Below are positions 1 to 7,161 of a stretch of DNA of 8,509 bases, piece by piece. Under the pieces are notes generated by a model. The model was not told the origin of the DNA. It did no database searches and saw nothing but the letters and a program-made list of their open reading frames with translations. The stretch comes from JBNKFQ01 sp050289385 (GTDB taxonomy: Bacteria; Pseudomonadota; Gammaproteobacteria; Pseudomonadales; Porticoccaceae), in NCBI GenBank assembly GCA_050289385.1, contig JBNKFQ010000264.1, positions 1 to 8,509 of the forward strand. Reading direction: 5' to 3'. The translations under genes were made by a program, and so were the position numbers. The stretch's first letter is position 1. Every line of letters begins with the position of its first letter.

Positions 1-798
1 TTGAATCTGCGCGATACTCGCCCGAGTATGCCTAAAGCCTTGCATGGCAATCAGCTGGCAGTTGGCCACTCTGCGACCCAGCGCGATGGCGAACGTCGTG
101 TCTTGCCGTATTTTAATGCCCAGGATGTCGGGCCAGCCGCAGGGTTCAGCTCATCTGCCAATGATCTGGCCAGATTTGCCGCCTGGCAGTTCCGTCTGTT
201 GGGTAATGGCGGCCAGGAGGTTTTGCAAGCCAACACCTTGCGCAAAATGCAGCGCGCCCACTGGCTTGACGACGACTGGTCCAACGCCTGGGGTATCGCC
301 TTCAGTTTGTGGCAGGACGACAAGGAAAAATTTGTCGGTCACGGCGGTCATTGTCCAGGTTACACCACGCAATTGTTGATGCAACCGAAAGATCAGATTG
401 CGACGGTGGTCATGTCCAACGCCTCCATGGTGCCGGTCAAGGACTACGCGCAGCAGGCTTATAAAATCATGGCACCAGCCATCAAGGCGGCGACCAGTGA
501 CGCCGAGCCGAAAGAACTGGATAAGGAATTCAGACAATATCTGGGTTTGTACAATATGAAACCGTGGGGCACCGATTACGCCATTATCTCCTGGGAAGGA
601 GAACTCGCGGTGGTCAACTTACCCAGTGATAATCCTGTAGATGGGTTGACAAAACTTCATCATGTCGAGGGCTCCACCTTCCGCCAGTTGAGAAAGGATG
701 GCGAGCTTGGTGACTACATGGAATTCGTAAAAAACGACGTCGGAGAAGTGAGTCATATCCTGTGGAATGAGAGCTACCGTCTGATAAAAGTAAAATAA
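1..798 (+). CDS. Serine beta-lactamase-like hydrolase, C-terminal part (5' end outside window)
   Basis: The gene enters from the left edge, so the TTG at base 1 is not taken as its start. The 265 visible residues resemble the C-terminal half of the beta-lactamase/PBP4-like serine hydrolase family (class C type fold). A conserved segment GFSSSANDLARF lies at about residues 48-59. The GHGGHCPGY motif at residues 113-121 fits the position of the KTG-like HxG box that lines the active site. It is followed by LLMQPKDQIATVVMSN, the last strands of the fold. The catalytic SxxK and YxN motifs should lie upstream of the window and cannot be checked. Residues from about 165 onward form an extra C-terminal domain like the small beta domain often found on such hydrolases (DUF3471-like). 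Family members are usually periplasmic or exported peptidases, esterases or amidases; the substrate cannot be told. The stop is 20 bp before the next gene, so the two are likely co-transcribed. Confidence 0.8.
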   Translation: MNLRDTRPSMPKALHGNQLAVGHSATQRDGERRVLPYFNAQDVGPAAGFSSSANDLARFAAWQFRLLGNGGQEVLQANTLRKMQRAHWLDDDWSNAWGIAFSLWQDDKEKFVGHGGHCPGYTTQLLMQPKDQIATVVMSNASMVPVKDYAQQAYKIMAPAIKAATSDAEPKELDKEFRQYLGLYNMKPWGTDYAIISWEGELAVVNLPSDNPVDGLTKLHHVEGSTFRQLRKDGELGDYMEFVKNDVGEVSHILWNESYRLIKVK

Positions 799-809
799 TT
801 GATCTTTCT

Positions 810-814
810 GGAGG
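810..814 (+). promoter_or_regulatory. Ribosome binding site of the amidohydrolase gene
   Basis: GGAGG lies 4 bases before the ATG at 819, in the 20-bp gap after the preceding stop. It supports 819 as the start codon and translation from a shared transcript with the upstream hydrolase gene. Confidence 0.7.
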
Positions 815-818
815 AAGT

Positions 819-3800
819 ATGTCCATTTCAAAAATGTTTATCAGATTCGACGCAAGGGTATTTCTGCGGTCGGCTGCTGCGATTATGGCGACGTTACTTT
901 GTTCGACGACTGTCGGAGCGGTAGAGCCGGGCAGTGAGTTGATACTGAAACCTGAACGCCAGATTTCCTTTACCACTGACGAGGGCACCTGGATGTCTCT
1001 GGATGTATCGCCGTCGTCAGAAACTCTGGTATTCGATCTGCTTGGTGATCTTTATACCGTTTCATCACAGGGTGGCAATGCCAGTGTTATTTCTTCAGGT
1101 ATGGCTTTTGACAGTCAGCCGGTGTTTTCGCCCGATGGATCTAAAATTGCTTTTATCAGCGATCGCAGTGGCAGTGAGAATGTATGGGTTGCCAACGTCG
1201 ATGGCAGCAACCCTCAACAGGTAAGTTTTAACAAGTTCGGCCGCATGACCTCACCTGCATGGTCGGCAGACGGGTCCTGGATTTATGTGTCAAAAGCCAC
1301 TCTGCCTTTGTCTACACCGGTTTTGTGGATGTACCACATTGATGGCGGTAACGGTATCGTATTAAACGGTGCAAAATCTGGCTCGGTAAATGAACTGGGC
1401 GCCTATGCGACAGCAGACGGTAAATATCTCTATTATTCCCGGCGCGCCGGCGCGCTGTGGGGCAAAAATTTTTCGCTCTGGAACATCAGTCGTCGCGATC
1501 TCGATACTGGCAGGCAGGAACAAGTATTGAGTATTGCCGGCAGCTCAATGCGACCGGTGGTTTCACCTGATGGGCGTTATCTGGCCTATACCCGGCGCCT
1601 GGAAAACAGCACGGAGTTGCGCATTCGTGATTTGCTAACGGCGCAGGACCGACGCCTGGTGCATCCTGTAACCCGTGATATGCAAGAGGCGGTGGGAACT
1701 CGTGACATGTATCCGGGGTACGATTTTACCCCGGACGGCAGTGAAATTGTGATCAGCTACGGTGGCAAGATCAAGCGAGTGAATGTAAACAGCGGTGCAG
1801 TGAAGGATATTCCTTTTCTCGCCCAGGTGAATCTGGACGTGGCACCCAGTCTGAAGTTGGCCCAGACAAATCCTGTCGGGCCATTACAGGCGCGCGTCAT
1901 CCAGACGCCACGCCTGTCCCCAGATGGCGAGCGATTGACTTTTTCCGCCTTCGGTAAAATTTATGTGATGCCAGCTTCCGGTGGCTCGCCCAGACGCTTG
2001 ACCGATACCGCCATTAGCACCGATGGGATAACAGAAAATTATCCTTCGTGGTCACCGGACGGACGCTGGATTACTTACGTCACATGGGGTGCTGGCAACA
2101 ATACCGACGGTGGGCATATCTGGAAGGTCAGAGCCAATGGTGGTCGACCTGCGCAATTGACAGAAATACCAGCATTTTACCGCAGGCCGATATTTACTCC
2201 GGATGGCAAGTCTGTTGTTGCGGTGCGCGGTAGCACCTATGACCGCACTCAGATTTACAAGGAAGACCGCAATCACGCAGATATGCAGCATTTGGTGCAG
2301 GTGTCCAGCAAAGGAGGGAAACTGGATGTACTGACCAGCATTGCCAACCATGATACAGGTGTAATATCGAATGCTTTGATTACGGATTTTGTCGGCCAGC
2401 CTCATATTGGCACCGATGGTCAACATGTTTATATTTATTCGGCCGAGGGCATGTTGAAAGTGCCACTCAACGGGGGTGATGGACAAAAGATCATTCAGGT
2501 AACTGTGCCGGACTTCTATGCCGAAAATAAACAGGCACCCGTCGAGGAGGCAGTTTTCAGTCCGGATGGTAATTGGCTGTTGGCACTCAGTGACGCCAGG
2601 CTCTATCTGGTGGCTGTACCGCACACCGGTAACAAAGACCTGGAAATTAATCTGTCGAATCCGGCCGTACCAGTGAAACAACTGACCGATATTGGTGCGG
2701 ACTATTTTGCCTGGGCCGATAACGGCAAGACAATTACCTGGTCTGTTGGTTCGACTTTTTACCAATTGGCGCTCGACAGCGTGAATTTTAGTGATTCGCG
2801 GGGTGATAATGCCGGATTTGCAGAAAATTTGGCCCAACGCATGGATATTCAAGTCAGTCTTGATCGCGATACCCCTTCCGGTACAGTGGTATTGCGCGGT
2901 GCAACGGCGATTACCATGAAAGGTGATGAGATTATTCAGAACGCCGATATCGTGGTGAAAGGCAATCGCATTATTGCTATTGGTGCGCGCGGTCAGGTAC
3001 CTGTTCCAGCTGATGCGGAAATTCGCGATTTTTCCGGTCGCTACATAACGCCTGGATTTGTAGACACTCATGCCCACTGGATGCCCATTCCTCATGAAGT
3101 ACTCGATTACAACCCCTGGACCTATCCTGTAAATCTGGCTTACGGTGTGACTGCGGGGCTTGATGTGCAAGGTATGACCCACGACCAGTTTTATTATCAG
3201 GACCTGATAGATGCGGGCGTGTTTCCAGGGCCGCGGGCGTATACGGTTGGTCGAGGGGTATTTCGTTCCAATAACTTTACTTCACGCAAGCATGCTCTTG
3301 GGGTACTGACCCGCTATAAAAAGCACTATCGTACCAACAATATCAAGGCGTATCTGAGCGGTAACCGTTTGCAGCGTCAATATGTGGTAAGCGCTGCACG
3401 TGAACTTGGATTAATGCCCACCACCGAGGGTGGCGCCAACACCAAGATGGATTTGACCCACGCAATTGACGGTTTTGCCGGTAATGAGCACACCGTTCCA
3501 GTTACACCGCTCTACAAGGATATTATTCAGTTGTACGCACAAACCGGCATCGGTTACACACCAACCCTGCAAGTCAGCTACGGCGGGCCTTCGGGTATCG
3601 AGGCGTTTTATGCTCACCAGAGCCCTCTGGACGACGCCAAGTTGAATCGCTTTACCCCGCGGCAATTTATTGCCGATCGCGCTCTGCGTCGTTCCAGTGG
3701 TATTCACTCGAACGAACACATTTACCCACGGGTTGCCAAATCGGCTACCGATATATTTCGCGCTGGCGGCAAAATCGGAATTGGCAGCCACGGTGAGCTA

Positions 3801-4073
3801 CAAGGTTTGGGCTACCATTGGGAAATGCAGGCCATGACTGAAGGTGGCGCTACACCCCACGAAGTGCTGCAGATGGCGACCATCAGTTCTGCCGAAGTTA
3901 TCGGCCAGCACAAGGAACTGGGTAGTCTGGAGCCGGGCAAGTTTGCCGATTCGGTGGTATTTGAAAAAAATCCGCTGGAAAACATTCGCAATACAGTCAG
4001 CATCGATTATGTGATGAAGAACGGTCGGCTGTATAACGGTGACGACTTGAAAGAAGTTTGGCCTGCCAGGTAA
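819..4073 (+). CDS. Exported TolB-like PD40 beta-propeller / amidohydrolase fusion protein
   Basis: This 1084-residue protein has two parts. Residues 1-34 look like a Sec signal peptide: basic residues up to R17, a hydrophobic core at about 18-33, and a likely cut after VGA. Residues ~40-680 carry PD40/WD40-type beta-propeller repeats of the TolB kind, with SPDG or similar cores at about 103-107 (FSPDG), 249-252, 367-370 and 411-415 (WSPDG), plus later copies near 463 and 582. Residues ~690-1080 are a metal-dependent amidohydrolase domain: a composite beta strand, then PGFVDTHAHW with the metal-binding HxH at H751/H753. Further conserved-looking sites are the GNEHTVP segment (H891) and GIGSHGE (H991). 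The end, ADSVVFEKNPLENI, is the usual amidohydrolase C-terminal strand. The family is annotated as periplasmic amidohydrolase or putative dipeptidase/prolidase-like; the substrate is unknown. The HxH and later His are plain, but the usual Asp of strand 8 is not obvious in GIGSHGE. The start is fixed by a good Shine-Dalgarno site and the signal peptide. Confidence 0.88.
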   Translation: MSISKMFIRFDARVFLRSAAAIMATLLCSTTVGAVEPGSELILKPERQISFTTDEGTWMSLDVSPSSETLVFDLLGDLYTVSSQGGNASVISSGMAFDSQPVFSPDGSKIAFISDRSGSENVWVANVDGSNPQQVSFNKFGRMTSPAWSADGSWIYVSKATLPLSTPVLWMYHIDGGNGIVLNGAKSGSVNELGAYATADGKYLYYSRRAGALWGKNFSLWNISRRDLDTGRQEQVLSIAGSSMRPVVSPDGRYLAYTRRLENSTELRIRDLLTAQDRRLVHPVTRDMQEAVGTRDMYPGYDFTPDGSEIVISYGGKIKRVNVNSGAVKDIPFLAQVNLDVAPSLKLAQTNPVGPLQARVIQTPRLSPDGERLTFSAFGKIYVMPASGGSPRRLTDTAISTDGITENYPSWSPDGRWITYVTWGAGNNTDGGHIWKVRANGGRPAQLTEIPAFYRRPIFTPDGKSVVAVRGSTYDRTQIYKEDRNHADMQHLVQVSSKGGKLDVLTSIANHDTGVISNALITDFVGQPHIGTDGQHVYIYSAEGMLKVPLNGGDGQKIIQVTVPDFYAENKQAPVEEAVFSPDGNWLLALSDARLYLVAVPHTGNKDLEINLSNPAVPVKQLTDIGADYFAWADNGKTITWSVGSTFYQLALDSVNFSDSRGDNAGFAENLAQRMDIQVSLDRDTPSGTVVLRGATAITMKGDEIIQNADIVVKGNRIIAIGARGQVPVPADAEIRDFSGRYITPGFVDTHAHWMPIPHEVLDYNPWTYPVNLAYGVTAGLDVQGMTHDQFYYQDLIDAGVFPGPRAYTVGRGVFRSNNFTSRKHALGVLTRYKKHYRTNNIKAYLSGNRLQRQYVVSAARELGLMPTTEGGANTKMDLTHAIDGFAGNEHTVPVTPLYKDIIQLYAQTGIGYTPTLQVSYGGPSGIEAFYAHQSPLDDAKLNRFTPRQFIADRALRRSSGIHSNEHIYPRVAKSATDIFRAGGKIGIGSHGELQGLGYHWEMQAMTEGGATPHEVLQMATISSAEVIGQHKELGSLEPGKFADSVVFEKNPLENIRNTVSIDYVMKNGRLYNGDDLKEVWPAR

Positions 4074-4093
4074 ACGGGATGTTTTTTACACAG

Positions 4094-4124
4094 AAAAGGC
4101 TGGGATCATAGCTCTGGCCTTTTT
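4094..4124 (+). terminator. Probable Rho-independent terminator after the amidohydrolase gene
   Basis: AAAAGGC at 4094-4100 pairs with GCCTTTT at 4117-4123. The right arm ends in a run of five T (4120-4124), about 20 bp after the stop codon. The inner part pairs only weakly (G-T wobbles), and much of the stem is A-T, so this is a modest terminator. It would separate the hydrolase operon from dinB. Confidence 0.5.
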
Positions 4125-4219
4125 CTATCCAGTAAATATCAATTTTGAGGTGAACAGCATAGCCCCAGGTTGAGGTATTGCGGACAAGTCTGCATTGCAG
4201 TTACACCACAAAACGGCGA

Positions 4220-4247
4220 GAATGGCTGTATTCATATACAGCCATTC
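4220..4247 (+). promoter_or_regulatory. LexA (SOS) box within a 28-bp perfect palindrome upstream of dinB
   Basis: CTGTATTCATATACAG at 4226-4241 fits the gammaproteobacterial LexA consensus CTGT-N8-ACAG with an A/T-rich centre. It sits inside a longer exact inverted repeat: 12 bases at 4220-4231 are the reverse complement of 4236-4247, around a TCAT spacer. The operator ends 16 bp before the DinB start codon, so it should overlap the core promoter or transcription start, which is how LexA blocks dinB genes. I could not assign a convincing -35/-10 pair. The nearest -10-like hexamers (TATTCA at 4229, TATACA at 4235) lie within the box itself. Confidence 0.9.
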
Positions 4248-4257
4248 TTGCGGCCTG

Positions 4258-5319
4258 ATGCAAAAAATCATCCACATTGATTGCGACAGTTTCTACGCCT
4301 CTGTGGAGATGCGTGACGACCCCCTGTTAAGGGATCTGCCCATTGCCGTGGGTGGCGCATCGGATCGGCGCGGCGTGGTAGCCACTTGCAACTATGTGGC
4401 GCGGGAATACGGTGTGCGCTCTGCCATGCCCACCGCTCATGCACGACGCCTGTGTCCGGGGCTGGTGACTATTCCTCCGAATATGGAAAAGTATCGGCAG
4501 GCAGCTCAACAGATTCGCCGAATTTTTTTTGAATACACGGAACTGGTGGAACCCTTGTCACTGGACGAGGCGTTTCTGGATGTGTCGAATTGCGAACAAT
4601 GCAAGGGCAGTGCAACCCTGATCGCCAGGGAAATCCGCTCCAGGATTCAACAACAGGTGGGCGTAACCGCCTCGGCCGGCATTGCACCCAACAAGTTTCT
4701 TGCCAAGATCGCCAGCGACTGGCGCAAACCCAATGGCCAGTTTGTGATTACACCCGACCAGGTGCAGGACTTTGTGCGCGAACTGCCGGTCAAGAAAATC
4801 TTTGGTGTTGGCAAAGTCACAGCGGCCAGGTTGGAGCGTCTGGGCATAGCGACTTGCGCAGACCTGCAACTACTAGACTTGGTCGTACTGGTGGAAAAAT
4901 TTGGTGTATTTGGCCAGCATCTCTTTGCACTAAGTCGCGGCGAGGATACACGCCCGGTAAAGCCACACCGTCGCCGCAAATCCCTGAGTGTGGAAAATAC
5001 CTACGCTACCGATTTGCCTGATCTGGACAGTTGTCTCGCCAAACTGCCACAGCTGCTGGTGGAAATGAAAGGCCGCCTTCGACGGGTGGATGACAGCTAT
5101 CTGGTTACCAAGCAGTTTGTCAAAATCAAGTTCAGCGACTTCAGTACAACAACCATAGAGCGCAGCAGTGAAAAATCCCTGTCTCTGGACAGTTATCGTG
5201 AGCTTTGCAAAGAGGCTTTCTCTCGTGGCAAGCAGCCTGTACGTCTGCTGGGGCTGGGTGTGCGTTTTATCGACCTGAATACCGATCAGCAGGGTGTGCA
5301 GCTGGATTTGTTCAAGTAG
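4258..5319 (+). CDS. dinB: DNA polymerase IV (Y-family translesion polymerase)
   Basis: DinB is an error-prone, lesion-bypassing DNA polymerase induced in the SOS response. The 353-residue product matches the usual family length (E. coli about 351). The N-terminus MQKIIHIDCDSFYASVEMRD carries the first catalytic carboxylate D8 and the aromatic steric-gate position Y13, which is Phe in E. coli. SLDEAFLDVS at 101-110 supplies D103/E104. The palm, finger and thumb segments are followed by a helix-hairpin-helix region (KKIFGVGKVTAARLERLGI) and a little-finger domain that starts around RRRKSLSVENTY. The last residues, QLDLF (348-352), form a consensus beta-clamp binding motif. The frame stays open upstream to a TTG at 4195, and an in-frame ATG at 4222 lies within the LexA operator. 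The ATG at 4258 is chosen because it aligns with the family N-terminus. No clear Shine-Dalgarno site precedes it. The gene appears to stand alone, with its own LexA box. Confidence 0.96.
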   Translation: MQKIIHIDCDSFYASVEMRDDPLLRDLPIAVGGASDRRGVVATCNYVAREYGVRSAMPTAHARRLCPGLVTIPPNMEKYRQAAQQIRRIFFEYTELVEPLSLDEAFLDVSNCEQCKGSATLIAREIRSRIQQQVGVTASAGIAPNKFLAKIASDWRKPNGQFVITPDQVQDFVRELPVKKIFGVGKVTAARLERLGIATCADLQLLDLVVLVEKFGVFGQHLFALSRGEDTRPVKPHRRRKSLSVENTYATDLPDLDSCLAKLPQLLVEMKGRLRRVDDSYLVTKQFVKIKFSDFSTTTIERSSEKSLSLDSYRELCKEAFSRGKQPVRLLGLGVRFIDLNTDQQGVQLDLFK

Positions 5320-5334
5320 TTGGAAGCCAGGAAG

Positions 5335-5476
5335 GTGGTCGCACGTCGCACGTCTGTAGTCGCACGCTAAAGATTCGTGCCATCGCTTTGCTCGGCTGCA
5401 GGAGGCAAGGACTGATTCTGACGCGCGTAAGCTCTTCTGTTTTGTTGTTGGCGTGCGACTACAGACGTGCGACCAC
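5335..5476. repeat. ~142-bp MITE- or REP/BIME-like element with long inverted repeats
   Basis: The right arm at 5451-5476 (26 bases, GCGTGCGACTACAG...) is the exact reverse complement of the left arm at 5335-5367, except that the left arm has an extra tandem copy of the 7-mer CGCACGT. Each arm also contains direct copies of GTCGCAC on either side of CTGTA. The 83-base centre can form a weaker inner hairpin (CTTTGCTC near 5386 with GAGGCAAGG near 5402) and has no convincing coding potential. The length, long terminal arms and location just after a stop codon suit a non-autonomous mobile element or a paired REP sequence. No target-site duplication was clear. It could alternatively act as a strong stem-loop that ends or stabilises the dinB transcript. 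Confidence 0.6.
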
Positions 5477-5510
5477 TTGCAAACTGATATCTCATCTGAC
5501 CGTAACTGGC

Positions 5511-5531
5511 TTGCAGCTTATAGCCTGCAGC
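5511..5531. repeat. Three degenerate heptamer repeats (TTGCAGC/TTATAGC/CTGCAGC)
   Basis: Three adjacent 7-base units of the form (T/C)T(G/A)(C/T)AGC occupy the stretch between the inverted-repeat element and the oxidase genes. The second and third units also contain ATAGC facing GCTAT. The rest of 5477-5574 shows no gene. A -10-like TTTAAT at 5554-5559 could belong to a promoter of the oxidase operon, but no good -35 hexamer is spaced from it. Confidence 0.35.
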
Positions 5532-5596
5532 TATTTCTGAATTTCGTGCTACTTTTAATAAGGGGCCTATCCAGATGCCTGGAGTGAAGGTAGAGC

Positions 5597-6988
5597 ATGA
5601 TATTGGCTGTCATTCTGATTCTGGTAGTGTTGGCTTCGGTACTGTTTCATCTGTTCAGTCCGTGGCAAGCGACGCCCATTGCATCAAACTGGGGAACTAT
5701 AGACGATACGCTGACCATAACGGTGGCAATAACCGGTATCTTCTTTGTCGCGATTACATTGTTTATGGCTTATGCCATCATACGATATCGGCACCGCAAG
5801 GGAAGCCGAGCCCACTACGAACCCGAAAATAAAAAGCTCGAGTGGATACTGATTGCAGTAACTACTATTGGTATCTGTGGCGTGTTGGCTCCCGGCCTCT
5901 TTGTGTACGGGGCGTTTGTCAAGGTACCGGCCAACGCTCTGCCACTGGAGGCTGTTGGCCAACAATGGCGGTGGTCATTTCGTTTTCCCGGTGAAGATGG
6001 TGTTCTGGGCAAGGTAGATACCAGCCTGATCAGTGGCAAAAACCCTTTTGGTATGGACCCGAATGATCCCAACGGCCAGGACGATCGGCTCGTTTCCAGC
6101 AACCAGGTGCATATTCCAATTGGGCAGCCTATCAAGGTGTTGTTGCGATCAAAGGATGTGTTACACGATTTCTACGTGCCTGATTTTCGAGTGAAAATGG
6201 ACGCGGTACCGGGCCTGGTTTCCCATATGTGGTTTACACCCACGCGTACAGGAGAGTTTGAAATTTTGTGTTCGGAATTGTGCGGCGTTGGGCATTACAA
6301 CATGCGGGGCCGTGTAATTGTTGATGATGGCGATGTCTGGCGGAAATGGCTTCAGGAACAACCTGTTTTTGCTCAAACCCTTAGCCTTGGCACCCTTTCT
6401 GGCCTGGAAGGACAGGGGCTGGACCTGGCGGCAAGCCAGGGCTGTTTTGCCTGCCACAGTGTTGACGGTGGCAAAAGTGTGGGGCCGGGCTGGAAAGGTT
6501 TATTTGGAAAAACCGAAATATTTACAGATGGCTCATCAATAGTCGTAGATGCTAAATACATAAGAGAATCTATTCTCAAACCGAACAGCCGTATTGTAAA
6601 AGATTACCCACCGGTAATGGTGCCTTACACTTTGAGCAGCGAACAATTGAGCGCTCTGGTGGCTTACATCAAATCCCTGAAAACGGATATAGATATTGCG
6701 CCCGCCGCAGAGGTGCCAGTACAAAAAGAGGCTCCAGTCAAAACAGGCGTGCCTGTCAAGAAAACCAAATCGCAAATTATGCCGAAGACTGAGGAAGAGC
6801 AGCCTCCCGAACCCGAAGCAGAACTTGATGATAGTGTGGCTGCGGGGATGCAGCAAGAAGGGCTGAGTGAAGTTGGCAAACGCCTTGCACAGACAAAAGG
6901 GTGCTTGGCCTGCCACAGCATTACTCGGCATTTAAAGGCAAGCCCGCCGGTGGCAATCCGTGGCGTGCAACAAGCCTTGAATGGCTAA
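5597..6988 (+). CDS. coxB: Cytochrome c oxidase subunit II with fused cytochrome c domains, C-terminus disrupted
   Basis: Subunit II of a caa3-type haem-copper oxidase takes electrons from cytochrome c through its CuA centre to the catalytic subunit in the inner membrane. There are three hydrophobic segments (about 2-19, 41-63 and 83-105), then GQQWRWSFRFPG (121-132). The periplasmic CuA domain has H190, C225, E227, C229, H233 and M236 (CSELCGVGHYNM). A complete cytochrome c domain follows, with CFACH at 283-287 and probable distal Met M341 in PPVMVPY. After a Pro/Glu/Lys-rich linker (~368-415), a second cytochrome c domain starts and reaches CLACH (436-440). After S441 the reading runs into subunit I gene sequence in the wrong frame, so residues ~442-463 are not native. 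CuA and the first haem site are intact. The start at 5597 has AAGG six bases upstream and gives the expected membrane segment. The product could fold, but its partner subunit I is missing here. Confidence 0.85.
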   Translation: MILAVILILVVLASVLFHLFSPWQATPIASNWGTIDDTLTITVAITGIFFVAITLFMAYAIIRYRHRKGSRAHYEPENKKLEWILIAVTTIGICGVLAPGLFVYGAFVKVPANALPLEAVGQQWRWSFRFPGEDGVLGKVDTSLISGKNPFGMDPNDPNGQDDRLVSSNQVHIPIGQPIKVLLRSKDVLHDFYVPDFRVKMDAVPGLVSHMWFTPTRTGEFEILCSELCGVGHYNMRGRVIVDDGDVWRKWLQEQPVFAQTLSLGTLSGLEGQGLDLAASQGCFACHSVDGGKSVGPGWKGLFGKTEIFTDGSSIVVDAKYIRESILKPNSRIVKDYPPVMVPYTLSSEQLSALVAYIKSLKTDIDIAPAAEVPVQKEAPVKTGVPVKKTKSQIMPKTEEEQPPEPEAELDDSVAAGMQQEGLSEVGKRLAQTKGCLACHSITRHLKASPPVAIRGVQQALNG

Positions 6989-7161
6989 CCCCGCAAACAC
7001 CACCGGTACACGGCAACTGGGGGCCGAAATTGCCGGTTGTCCATCGCTGGTCATACGATTACAGCGTGCCCGGAGTCAAGCAAGATTTTGTTCCGCAAAC
7101 CGTCTCTGACACCGAGATTGAAGAGTGGAAACGCGCTGACACAGAAGAGGTCAAAAAATGA
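6922..7161 (+). pseudogene. ctaD: Remnant of cytochrome c oxidase subunit I (C-terminal tail only)
   Basis: In the frame running from 6901 to the TGA at 7159-7161, about 80 residues resemble the cytoplasmic tail of haem-copper oxidase subunit I. The recognisable parts are SAFKGKPAGGNPWRATSLEW and then a stretch ending KLPVVHRWSYDYSVPG. Subunit I tails typically carry such an NPW...TLEW segment followed by a Pro-rich region. All transmembrane helices and the ligands of haem a, haem a3 and CuB are absent. The sequence joins directly to the second cytochrome c domain of coxB near 6919-6925, in a different frame. A deletion of the rest of that domain plus about 450-500 codons of ctaD is the simplest explanation. 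The end of the frame is native: its TGA overlaps the ATG of the next gene as ATGA. It has no start codon of its own with a ribosome site. Confidence 0.8.

Noticed and set aside
2052..3182. Long (376-codon) open frame on the minus strand inside the amidohydrolase gene
   Set aside because: It lies wholly opposite a well-supported gene and shows no recognisable domain or ribosome site. Its composition looks like a codon-bias shadow.
4225..4242. Transcription terminator hairpin between the amidohydrolase gene and dinB
   Set aside because: The palindrome has no following T-run and matches the LexA consensus, so it is read as an operator.
4195..4257. N-terminal extension of dinB from the TTG at 4195 or the ATG at 4222
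   Set aside because: The extension overlaps the LexA operator and is not part of the family. The DinB N-terminus MQKIIHIDCDSF starts exactly at 4258.
5205..5540. 111-codon plus-strand frame spanning the dinB end and the inverted-repeat element
   Set aside because: It begins inside dinB in another frame and continues through the repeat arms, with no domain similarity recognised. Chance openness is likely.
5575..5832. 85-codon frame starting at the ATG 22 bp before coxB
   Set aside because: It overlaps coxB in another frame, and its sequence has no features of a protein family. The coxB frame is clearly the coding one.
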